From Nitzschia sp. DOCU1 (Eukaryota > Bacillariophyta > Bacillariophyceae > Bacillariales > Bacillariaceae): 64,000 nt of DNA. The stretch's first letter is position 1. Each line of letters starts with the position of its first letter. The notes under the pieces are model-generated. The model ran no database searches, was not told the DNA's origin, and saw nothing but the letters and a program-made list of their open reading frames with translations. A program made the position numbers and the translations under genes. Below are positions 22,762-32,320 of this stretch, piece after piece. The stretch spans positions 62,001 through 126,000 of the forward strand of contig OX595989.1 of assembly GCA_951394045.1 (NCBI GenBank), given 5' to 3'.

Positions 22762-23458
22762 ATATGTTTCCTAGCATTGCGTTATTGCCTGGAAAGCGTT
22801 GCCACGCTGCTTGAATGTCTTTGCTACTTTTGATCTGCAAACATTAGCTTTTAAGTTGAATCGCCACTCTTTGTTGATTGCATTGACTCATTTGAAACTA
22901 GCGTTGCGTTGTATTGCCTGCAAAGCGTTGCCACGCTGCTTGAATGTCTTTGCTACTTTTGATTGCAAACATCAGCTTTTAAATATGTTTCATAGCATTG
23001 CGTTACATTGCATGTAAAGTGTCGCCACGCTGCTTGGATGTCCCTTGCTACTTTTGATCTGCGAGCATTAGCTTTTAAAAAGTTAAATCGCCACAATATG
23101 TTTCCTAGCATTGCGTTATTGCCTGGAAAGCGTTGCCACGCTGCTTGAATGTCTTTGCTACTTTTGATCTGCAAACATTAGCTTTTAAGTTGAATCGCCA
23201 CTCTTTGTTGATTGCATTGACTCATTTGAAACTAGCGTTGCGTTGTATTGCCTGCAAAGCGTTGCCACGCTGCTTGAACAATGTCTTTGCTACTTTTGAT
23301 TGCAAACATCAGCTTTTAAATATGTTTCATAGCATTGCGTTACATTGCATGTAAAGTGTCGCCACGCTGCTTGGATGTCCCTTGCTACTTTTGATCTGCG
23401 AGCATTAGCTTTTAAAAAGTTAAATCGCCACTCTTTGTTGATTGCATTGACTCACTTG
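22762..23458. repeat. Higher-order tandem repeat, 334-bp unit made of three related subunits
   Basis: The sequence from atatgtttcctagcattgcg at 22762 recurs at 23096, a 334-bp offset, and the second copy runs to about 23458. Each unit contains three related subunits with the shared core gccacgctgcttg-atgtc--ttgctacttttgat and the tail agcttttaa. The two large copies are almost identical (the second has a 3-bp insertion, cttgaacaatg), while the subunits within a copy differ clearly. That is the signature of recent duplication of an old triplet. The minor frames inside it are repeat artefacts. Confidence 0.85.
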
Positions 23459-23482
23459 TAGGTACCGATAATGGTAGTGGAG

Positions 23483-24409
23483 CTATTCCATTATTCTTTC
23501 CCCCTCGTTGCTATCCTCTTCTGAAACGAGCTCATATTCGTCTTCAGATAGTACGGGCGTGGCCGTCCACGTTCCTACCACATGGACGTCATCGCCCATG
23601 AGCATCTTTTTCGACTTGGCGAGAATCAAAATGGGGTTCTTGGAATTCGACAAGCTTAACCACTCCTCAGCTCCAGGCCACGGACCCTCTGGCAAGTCCT
23701 GGTCGACAGGAGGATACTTTTCTAGGGCTCGCAAGAATTCGTTGCGTTTGGCATCTCGATCTAGTACAATTTGTGTCATGTCGCCATAGGCTTGAAGTGT
23801 TTCCAGAGCGTCGTTGCCATCCAATCGCCGATCACCGGTTTCGTGAGAGAGCCGCTCTTCTAGAACCTTTTGAGCTTGACGAGCCCTGGCATGAATTGGC
23901 CGCATCCGTTGCAACCCTCGTTCATATTCGTCTTCTCGCCATGCCTTGGCACAAAAATATAAACGTTCTCCCTGTGGTAATCGGACATCATTTCGCTCTA
24001 GTTTGGTCTCGAGCGTCATCCAGAATCGGAGAATACTGGCAAGCCCTTTCTTCCCAGGAGGAAATTCTAGATTCCAACCGCCTGTCGATAGTTCTAGCCG
24101 TTGTTCTCCTTGCATGGAAATGTAGGATCCAATCGTTTGCGGGACGATGCTGGAGGCGCCTTGTCCCACGAACGTATCTGACTCTGGCGCAGACGAGGAC
24201 TGGATTTCTACCGTAACTGGGGCCACTATCCGACTCCCACCGGCCCCATACTCTTCTGGCATGGATGTTCCCTTCTCTCTGCCAAAGTCCAGAGTTATCG
24301 TCCAGGTCGCCGGCGCCCAGGGCGACGGCGAAGTGGGCGACGAGAACGATTCCACTGGTCGGATCCAGCACGCCAAGTTAACAAGGAGGGCCCCATAATG
24401 CGCCCTCAT
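23483..24409 (-). CDS. Conserved diatom protein, candidate organelle-targeted
   Basis: A single-exon, 308-aa frame with ATG. The N-terminus (MRAHYGALLVNLACWIRPVE) can act as a weak signal peptide and is followed by SFSSPTSPSP, Ser/Pro-rich sequence with a phenylalanine near the possible cleavage site, as in diatom plastid bipartite presequences. The mature part begins WTITLDFGREKGTSMPEEYG, SGSRIVAPV, and later has WNLEFPPGKKGLASILRFWM and LPQGERLYFCAKAW. A charged helix and an acidic C-terminus follow. Proteins with the DFGRE-x-GTSMP-x-EYG signature are familiar to me from diatoms as unknown plastid-associated proteins, but I assign no activity. Targeting is inference. Confidence 0.7.
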   Translation of the reverse strand: MRAHYGALLVNLACWIRPVESFSSPTSPSPWAPATWTITLDFGREKGTSMPEEYGAGGSRIVAPVTVEIQSSSAPESDTFVGQGASSIVPQTIGSYISMQGEQRLELSTGGWNLEFPPGKKGLASILRFWMTLETKLERNDVRLPQGERLYFCAKAWREDEYERGLQRMRPIHARARQAQKVLEERLSHETGDRRLDGNDALETLQAYGDMTQIVLDRDAKRNEFLRALEKYPPVDQDLPEGPWPGAEEWLSLSNSKNPILILAKSKKMLMGDDVHVVGTWTATPVLSEDEYELVSEEDSNEGERIME

Positions 24410-25303
24410 TATTGTAGACTAGTTAACACAATAGTGACGCCGCCAAGCAGCTTCATCTGAGCTAAAGTGGCGTGGCGTCCAAATGCCAACTAGAAGTAGT
24501 AGTGATAGTCGTTCCGATGAACAGACGAGGGATAAAATCCCACCATGGTGGCAATCTTGGGGTGGGTCGTCTAAAGATATGGCTTCCAAGTGGAAGGTCG
24601 GGAAGAAACGACTCATGACCTATTCGACGACGTCATCTCGCAAGAATGAGCAGACGGCGAAGAAGCCCCGGTTCGCTCTAAATTACCGTAGCCTTGCAAC
24701 TAAGGTACCGGTAAAAAGGAAATGTCAGAACGTATTGAATGTGACATGATAATTGCCCAATCGCCCACAAGATCAATTTGACGACCAAAAGAACTACCGG
24801 TAGGCTAGCATTTTTGTCCATAGAGTTCCTTCAATGAGACAATTCTTGAATGATATATGCTTGATGGTTTCTGCTTCTCTGGGGGAGAGAATCCGAGCGC
24901 CGCTCTGAATTGGTCTTGCTGGGGGATGACCTTCAGTGAATTAATGCCAAGAGGTCATTGGAAAGTTTCTGATAAATCGAGAATATCAAAAGCGATCCTT
25001 GGACACACTCGACATTTGGAATTCGGTTCTTACTCCGCTATGATAAATAAATTGCCGCTAGAGAGGACCAGCGGCACCCTCGAACCCCGTTGGAGAGCGC
25101 TGTTGGTCTATTTGAAGTATGGTGAGAAACTGTCATGACAAAAACCAGCTGCTTCATAGGACAGGTTCCCTGTCACGATAAATTTACCCACTTCTTGTTC
25201 CTCACAAATTTTACGACGATCGATCGCATCGAACGTTTGGTTTCCCTTGTTGCCACTATCCCTACTATCTCTATCAAACAACAATATTAACAAACAAGCA
25301 ACC
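24410..25303. other. Spacer between divergent genes
   Basis: This is the shared upstream region of the minus gene ending at 24409 and the plus gene starting at 25304. Two TACCGGTA octamers lie at 24707-24714 and 24796-24803. Frames at 24483-24749 and 24857-25138 have no conserved features and are not called. Confidence 0.45.
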
Positions 25304-25774
25304 ATGATGACACCACCGTGTCCAACGCGATCTGCACTTCAGAATTTCCTGGGGGAAATATTGAATGATTCCGTCTCATTTCAGATTCAGAACGATAACG
25401 CACGAATGCTCGCTGCTGGTTCTTGCTGTACACAACAACGCCGAAATAGAAAGAGAGTTGTTAGCGGCAGCCTGGTAGCACCCCCCTTTTTGACGATTCA
25501 GGACGATCAACATCGAGTTGTACACAAAGCCAGTGCACGCTGGGAAACGCATATTACGAGCAACGATTTCATCGTCACGGCGCCATTGCGACGAAAAGTT
25601 TACTGTGAACCCGAAAAGATGAATGGCTATGTACCGATGCGATCGGCACAGATACCACTCAAGGAACTAGCGGGGCAGTTTACGAAACCGGTTAATCCCG
25701 ATATGGATTGCAAGCCCTCCGTAAATTTCACATCGGATCTACTGGACGAAGCGCTCGACCTGCTAGCCGATTAA
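25304..25774 (+). CDS. Small hypothetical protein (156 aa)
   Basis: The start is chosen at the ATGATG at 25304, preceded by aagcaacc, a good eukaryotic context. The frame extends upstream but the earlier AT-rich leader looks untranslated. The protein has SALQNFLGEILNDSVSFQI near the N-terminus, a basic patch QQRRNRKRVV, then SARWETH, APLRRKVYC and an acidic tail DLLDEALDLLAD. No signal peptide or membrane segment. I do not recognise the family. The clean codon-like composition and Kozak context support a real gene, moderately. Confidence 0.5.
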   Translation: MMTPPCPTRSALQNFLGEILNDSVSFQIQNDNARMLAAGSCCTQQRRNRKRVVSGSLVAPPFLTIQDDQHRVVHKASARWETHITSNDFIVTAPLRRKVYCEPEKMNGYVPMRSAQIPLKELAGQFTKPVNPDMDCKPSVNFTSDLLDEALDLLAD

Positions 25775-27585
25775 TCCTCAGGAGCGAGGCCCCCCCTCCT
25801 TCCCTCCTCTCTCCGCTACTTTTGCTCCTCTTTTTGCACAACTTTGACGGTTTAAACTAAGTTATCTATCTATTAGTTATTCTTGTTAAAGCCATGCAAC
25901 TTTGGGCTGAACTTCTAGCAGCTAGCTAGCGGCTTTAAGGGGGTCCGAGCGTGTTTCGAAACGCAACGGTTGTCACGTGCGTTTGCCAAGCGCAAGGAGA
26001 GAGGTGAGTCGAACTCTCTTGGGGCGTGATGACGTTTGGAACCCCTCCAACTTTCTGGGCCTCTTCCCGCGGGGGCTATTGCATGGGCACGTTGGGAAAG
26101 CGCCGAGGATAAATCTCGCTCTCTATTCTTCTTTTATCATAGGATTTCAGCACTTGAAGTACTTAATAATTGCCTGACGGACATAACTTGGTGGATCCAT
26201 TAAGGCAATAATAAAGGCATAAGTATCCGGTATATGAGTACATTTAGTGAACCTGGTGATGCTTTTCGTCGCACACCAAATGCGATCGCGAAGGGCAAGC
26301 GGGGATCGCACAAAGTCCTCCCATCCTACCCTCTGTATCTACTGACATGCATAGACTGACAATGGCTAGCGGTAGCTCTCCAAGAGAGGCGCTTTCGATT
26401 CGTAATAGTAGCTACTAGCTGGTTTGCTAGTACTCTAATCAATGGTAGAGTACCGAAAAACAGCAAACTACCTTATCAAGGGTTCGATGATAAGGAAGAA
26501 AGAAGAATTCTGGTGCTCCTGCCTGGTCTGCCCCCACCCCCACCAATGTTAAAACAATACTGGCACGAGTCGACCACCTAGCTAGAGAAGCTACCGGTAG
26601 TAGCTCTACGAATGATTAGCATGGGCCCCCCCCGTAAAGCTGGAAGTCGTATTGTCTCGTTTACTAACAATAGCTGTCGGTGCCGTATTGTCTGTATGTT
26701 GTCGGCCAGGCCATCTGCTGCTAGTGCGGGCAGATGCGTCGATCGGAGTCGTCCTCGTCGTCATTGACGGCCGGAACATGATGCATTTTCATCAATCACC
26801 AAAGTTCTGACAATCAGAACAGAATTGGTTGGGTGGTTCTTAGGCAAGGCGACAACGGATGGACACTACGATTAACAGTCTCATGTCTCTTAAATCGTCA
26901 TAGTGGATGACGGGGCACTTGTCCCAACGATGAGTCATCGATGCCGTTCGGATTGAAAATTTGGCGCGGGCTACCTAAAGTTTTGCAGTTGCGGCCGAAA
27001 TTTTGCCATGTCATGTGACGGAGGCGAATGCCTCCTGGATGCAAAACCACGAATGGAAGCGAATACTTGTGGCAATAATCGAGAGTGATTGTAGTCCTGA
27101 GTCAATGCCATTACGACAGTAATAGGGCTCAATCGTATCGCCAAGGCGAAGGGCAACCTGACGCAATCACGAGTGGGGAGGGTTAAGAACTCTAGCTACC
27201 GGTATGTGGTTCACGATTGTCGAGAACCGGAACAACACATTCGCCTACGCTCCGGCATTATGATTCTCCCCAACGGCCCGGTACGACAGATTACGTAACT
27301 TTATTACGGGCAGTCCTTATTTTCGACCTCTACTACCAGAGACTCTGGAAGTTCGGAGAATCGGAGTCCCAATTCGCATCGTTGTCGTTACATGCCCTTC
27401 GCCGCACTACCGGTAGGTCAACGAACCGAAACTTCCGGCGCTGGAAACGCAGAAACTGCGATACAAGTGCATCACTTCATTTTATGGAGAGATTGTGAGG
27501 TCGATCGGTTGTTGCTGCTATTACACCGATCGATTGATCGATCGATCCGCATTCTCATATCAACAAAACAAAGCAAAGCAAAATC
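25775..27585. other. Long spacer, no gene supported
   Basis: About 1.8 kb. It contains a pyrimidine-rich 3' region at 25785-25835, three TACCGGTA octamers (26592, 27197, 27408), a run of eight C at 26628-26635 and a gatcgatcgatc-type run at 27528-27546 just upstream of the next gene. I find no convincing coding exon or RNA gene. Confidence 0.45.
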
Positions 27586-28191
27586 ATGTTGCAAACCGCC
27601 ACCGAGTTTCCCGGTCTCTTTACCAGCACCAGCACCAGCAGCAGCTCTTACTCTTCTTGCGCCGCCATGATCATTCAGCACGAGAAGGCACCATCCGGTC
27701 CGTTTACCTTTGACTGGTCGGACTTTCCCTTTGTCCAACGCGATGATTTGATTCTCGAATCGTCGACGTCGGCATCTGCCGTTTCGCAAACGGCGACGCC
27801 CGATGTTTCGCCCGCCAAGGAAGCCTTGCACGAGCAGGACGCCTTGTCGACGTGCTGTTCCGAAAGCGAACTCTCCTCTGCCTCCACGATCAGCAGCAGA
27901 CGCCGCGTCACCTTTTCTCCTACCATGCATGTTCGCACGCATTCTCTTGTGCTGGGCGATCATCCGTGCTGTGCTCAACTGGCCTTGGAGTTAGGCTGGG
28001 AGTACGGCGAGTCGTCTGCTGATCTCATGGAGAAAGACCGCAGCGCGTTGCGACGACGATCCTATTTTGAACGCAAAGCTATTTTGAAAGAAGTGGTGGG
28101 CATGACCGATGAAGAGATTCGAATGACGACTCTTCGCCATGCAGCTCCTTCGTCTCGACAACTATCGGCAATGCAAGGAATTGCTGTATAG
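27586..28191 (+). CDS. Diatom-family protein with RVTF ... LGDHP ... GWEY motif
   Basis: An intact 201-aa frame with ATG in the context aaatcATG. The first 100 residues are Ser/Thr/Ala-rich and unstructured in appearance. Then SRRRVTFSPTMHVRTHSLVLG leads to DHPCCAQLALELGWEYGESS, a helical segment DRSALRRRSYFERKAILKEV, and GMTDEEIRMTTLRHA. This matches, element by element, the 159-aa gene at 3542-4021, and the RVTF-type start resembles a docking motif for protein phosphatase 1 (RVxF), which is an inference. There is no targeting sequence. Confidence 0.7.
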   Translation: MLQTATEFPGLFTSTSTSSSSYSSCAAMIIQHEKAPSGPFTFDWSDFPFVQRDDLILESSTSASAVSQTATPDVSPAKEALHEQDALSTCCSESELSSASTISSRRRVTFSPTMHVRTHSLVLGDHPCCAQLALELGWEYGESSADLMEKDRSALRRRSYFERKAILKEVVGMTDEEIRMTTLRHAAPSSRQLSAMQGIAV

Positions 28192-29722
28192 TTTGCTTGC
28201 TTGCCTGAATACCTGCCAAGCTGTACTTATAATAACTACTACTAGTGTGCTACCGATTTTGCTATACATTCAACTCTTCTAGCGTAATAACTACCTAGCC
28301 AGTGGATTAGGTCATACTAGCGTCAAGTGAGTTGCTATTGCTGTCCCAGCCTCGGGCGTTTACCTATTACTATAGTGTAGCGCTACTATCATGAAGCAAG
28401 AGTTCTAGTGTTTACTACAGAACGTAAAGAAAGGATTCTCAAGACGCCAGATAGGTGATGGCCAGGGACCAGCAGGACAGAGGCTTTTATACTTTTGTTC
28501 TGTTAACACGTCGTCGTCGTCGTCGACACCAATGAGATTTCGTTGCCACCTCAGAACACCTTTTCATACACCACTACCGGTACTACTATGACCACCATTT
28601 TGGGGGCTGGGTGGCCATGAATGGCCAAAAATCCCAATAACTTGGTCCGTCATCGCCACAAACTCGCTATCTACGACAAGGCGTCGATTGGCGATGCATC
28701 CATCCCCGACGTACGTACTGTACAGTCCGGGTTCGTAGGAACACAAAATCCATGCGAACTGCAAGTTGGACAGCGCATACTACACGTGGCAACGCGTTCT
28801 TTGACGGAAACGTCTGGCTGTCGCTCCACAGCAGATTTCGGGGCTCAATCGACAAGTACGACAATATAAGATTCTAAAGACCGTAGTAGCTGCTAGTAGT
28901 GCAAGCTCAACAGTTTGTAGCCAACTAACGATAGCTAGTAGCTCTACCTCTCTAGCTAGCTAGCAAGTACTTACTTTAACCAAGTTGAAGCGAATCAATT
29001 CATGCATCGGCCAAGGCAGATAAGATCATTAGACCACGATCATGATGATGAACGCTAGTAGTAGCAGTACTGCTGAGACGACGAGCTGTTTCGCGTCATG
29101 ATCGATCGGCATGCAGCAGCAAACAAACAAACCGACGCATGCTCTTCCTGCAGTATGATTCTGTCTTTCTACTATCATAGCTATCTTCGGCGGACTCTAC
29201 CTCGTTGCTAAATTTTTCCAACACCGGAAACCCCCAAATTTGGCCAGAAGACTTTGGATGCTGACGCGGGCCCAAGACAAAATACGGCACTGGGGCTTAT
29301 CATTGTTTAATTAGACTTATTCTCTTTTTCAACGCTTCACAGCCAATTGCGAAGCAAAGAGAATGGAGTTTCGTCGATAAGTAGCTTTCTCAATCCTCTA
29401 ATAAATTCTACAGTAGCTCCCTATTGCTTGGCTTTACCACCACCAACGACCCATCACCCCGCCGAAGAGCAGAGGGAAGGATAATAGAGCAGGCAGAGAG
29501 TTGCCATCACATCTCTGCCGCAGTCCTCATTCATTGTTGGCTGATGAATCATTGAGGTTTTTGTTGGGGAACGAATAACACTACGCTGAACGACAAAATC
29601 ACAAGATACACATCACGTGCAACTTAAAGACGGTTCTGTTCTGCGGCTGGTCGAAGTATTGGTGGAAGTGATTTGTCTCCTCGTCATAGGATATCGTTTG
29701 CAGCACAAACCCCATAACAGTC
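28192..29722. other. Spacer, nothing recognised
   Basis: Contains a short cgtcgtcgtcgtcg run at 28509-28525, a TACCGGTA octamer at 28575-28582 and many ctag/gctagctag repeats near 28940-28975. No gene or RNA is supported. Confidence 0.45.
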
Positions 29723-31666
29723 ATGGACGACTTTCAGGACAGTGGCTCGTCTTACTTTGAAGAAGTTGTGGAGTTGTCTTCGGATAGTGGCGGTGCTCTC
29801 GTCTCTGAAGACGAACTATCCGACCACGAATCCGATGACAATAACAACAACAAACGCAAAGAGGACGACGACGAAGAAGAAGAATTCGTCGAAGAGGAAG
29901 AGTATGTTGAAGAAGTAGAATATGAAGAAGAATGGGAAGATTCCCTGAGAGGAGGATCTTCGGACGAAGAAGGCACGGGTTTTGATGACGATTCGACAGC
30001 TTATGATCCCGATCAACCCATGTTAACAGAGAAGGAATTGGAACAACGACGCAAGCAAAGCATCAGTTCGGAAAATGAAATTGGACGATATTCCGAGCAT
30101 TCCATGGATATTGACACTGCCTTCGAGTTGAATTTGCCTCCGGTTCCAAAATCGAGGCAGATGAGTGCTCTGACGCTAGACTGGGAGATGTATCGGGATG
30201 AGCTAGCTGAATTTCAAGATTCGACACAAAGTTGGGGCGCCTGGGCTGGCGAAGAAGAAGAAGAATTATCCGGGGACGAGGGAGGTGGTGGGGGGGCGGC
30301 GATTTTTTCCATTGATCCAAATTTGATCAATGGAGAAACTGGGGTAGGAGACGGGAGTGGTGCTCGGGAAGTGAGTCGAAACAGCAGCGGTGATTTGGTC
30401 CGACGAGCCTCCTTGACGCGTGGGATTGGACGTAACAATAGTGGAGGACTGAGGGGAAGCATCACACGAAACAACAGTGGAGGGTTGAAGAGGCCGGTAC
30501 CGTCTTTTGCGTCGCCGGGACATTCACGGTCACAAAGAAAGAGCATCATGGGTTTGTCCTCCTTGGACACTTTAACCGAAGACAAAGAAGAAGGAAGTAT
30601 GCATTCTCACAAAAAAGATTTTGGTGAACCGCTCACACGAGAAGCCTTGGCGACAGCAGATCCTAATCGATTGCCACCGTCGCTTGCACCGCCGCCCCCA
30701 AGCGACGACGACGATTCATCAACAGACGAATTCTTCGATGCAAGCACGCGTGACGGACGCTCCGATGAGAACCCAGACACCAAGGAAGTAGGTCCAATTG
30801 CAGCAATGGTCGGAAATAATGCCAATGACCAAGACAGCAGCAACCCTGTGGCGAAGGCCGTGGATAGGTTGGAGCTTCCCAAGCAAGAGCCTGGCCACGA
30901 AGCTACTACCGAAGTGCAACAAGCAGATTCCCCAGCAGATATTACTACTGTCACCGAAGCTACCACAGTGCCGCCAGAGACTCCGCGTCAATCCAACGAG
31001 GATTCCGATTTTGAATCTTCGTCATCGTCAGCATCAAGCGAGGCATCTGAAAGGGTAACCAAGAAGGAGCAAACGGCCGACCAAGTGGAAGCACATTTGC
31101 CCGAAGCGGAGACTTCCCCCGCAAAGTTAGAGATACTGTCTTCTAAGCAGCCTTCACCGCCGCCAGCTATCTCATCTGTGCTTGTGGACCCTTCTGGTAA
31201 TCGGGCCACAAAAACACAAGAAGTCACATCTGTCTCTCCGCGTTCCGACGAAGGCGGACCAGTCTCTCCGGGTGGTGGTGCAATCGCAGACGTCTCCAGC
31301 CCGGCCACCAACAGTGAGTTGTTGCGCAATGCGACCCGGTCACCACCTCGGCCTCCGTCCAAGAGCCCTCTTTCGACCCCCTCCCTCGCAAGCAATCACG
31401 GGTCGTCTACTACAAGCACTCGCAAGACTCGACGGAGTATCGAGCAAATGCGGAGAGAACAACGCCTCAGCTTTACCAGTTCCAACAGTTCCAATAGCCA
31501 GAATAGCAGCAAGTATTCTCGCGTTTCCTTGGCCAGCCGTTCCTCGTCTCGAGTAGCGTCGGATCGAAGAAATGGGGATGGAGGTGATGGGAGCCGACGG
31601 GGAAGCAAGGTTTCGAGATTTGACCAACTATTGGAGCGGAGCTATTCGATCAGAAGAACCGGGTAA
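29723..31666 (+). CDS. Large acidic, serine-rich disordered protein
   Basis: A single-exon 647-aa frame starting at ATG 29723. The first 100 residues are extremely acidic (runs such as DDDEEEEFVEEEEYVEEVEY). A short ordered-looking stretch follows (LTLDWEMYRDELAEFQDSTQ). Then comes an RNNSGG-type repeat area with LVRRASLTRG, a consensus site for basophilic kinases. The C-terminal half is Ser/Pro/Thr-rich and ends in a basic tail with SIEQMRREQRLSF, SRYS/SRRGSKVSRFDQLLERS. No catalytic domain or membrane segment is visible. The acidic N-terminus and basic, phosphorylatable tail suggest a nuclear or scaffold protein, but this is inference from composition. Confidence 0.75.
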   Translation: MDDFQDSGSSYFEEVVELSSDSGGALVSEDELSDHESDDNNNNKRKEDDDEEEEFVEEEEYVEEVEYEEEWEDSLRGGSSDEEGTGFDDDSTAYDPDQPMLTEKELEQRRKQSISSENEIGRYSEHSMDIDTAFELNLPPVPKSRQMSALTLDWEMYRDELAEFQDSTQSWGAWAGEEEEELSGDEGGGGGAAIFSIDPNLINGETGVGDGSGAREVSRNSSGDLVRRASLTRGIGRNNSGGLRGSITRNNSGGLKRPVPSFASPGHSRSQRKSIMGLSSLDTLTEDKEEGSMHSHKKDFGEPLTREALATADPNRLPPSLAPPPPSDDDDSSTDEFFDASTRDGRSDENPDTKEVGPIAAMVGNNANDQDSSNPVAKAVDRLELPKQEPGHEATTEVQQADSPADITTVTEATTVPPETPRQSNEDSDFESSSSSASSEASERVTKKEQTADQVEAHLPEAETSPAKLEILSSKQPSPPPAISSVLVDPSGNRATKTQEVTSVSPRSDEGGPVSPGGGAIADVSSPATNSELLRNATRSPPRPPSKSPLSTPSLASNHGSSTTSTRKTRRSIEQMRREQRLSFTSSNSSNSQNSSKYSRVSLASRSSSRVASDRRNGDGGDGSRRGSKVSRFDQLLERSYSIRRTG

Positions 31667-32320
31667 CGTCTGGAACGGCACAGTACCACATGGCCGGGAA
31701 TATGAAAGGTACTGGTTGTACCGTACTCAGCCATCATATGTACCTTACGAGCAACAAAGCGACAAAGCGACTCTAGTTTATCGTTGGGATTGTTGCAAAT
31801 GCGAGTTTCGATATCTCCTTCTCGGAAATAATGAGTTTCATTTCATTTTATCATCATTATCATCATCGACCAAACGATCGTTGAAAAGGGTGGTTTGTAC
31901 GAGGACATTGTTGCAAATGCGAGCTATGGAGAAAGCCGGCTGCTGCTGGCCACGCTAAGATGATGCAGTCAATACGATTCATCGTTGGTTGATTGGTTCT
32001 TGGTTGCTTTCTTTCCCTGGCCTCCGATATCTTCTTCTTGGAAATAATTGAAAAGGGCGGTTTGGACGACGACAAGATAACAGCGGCCTGAGAGTTACAC
32101 TGGAGAGGCAGAAGCTTAAGCTGCGACGCGAAACTCTCGCCCACTGCTCTATATGAGTTATGATGTTGATTCAATGAGTGAAGCTTTGTTGCCAAGAGAG
32201 GCTTTCAAGTTGGTTGGTCATATGTGGCCATAGTGCGGTTTCGAAGTAGTCGAGGTCAGTCCTCCCTGTACTCATGCCGACATTACATCGCTCGTGGCCT
32301 TGCGAATTATCTTCCATGCC
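31667..32320. other. Spacer with small local duplications
   Basis: The block gttgcaaatgcgag occurs at 31792 and 31910, and ttgaaaaggg-ggttt at 31881 and 32049, showing short local duplications. No gene is supported. The segmental duplication begins at 32321. Confidence 0.4.

Noticed and set aside
29752..30016. Ser-rich and Phe-rich minus-strand frames opposite the acidic gene
   Set aside because: Shadows of GAA/GAC-rich coding sequence.
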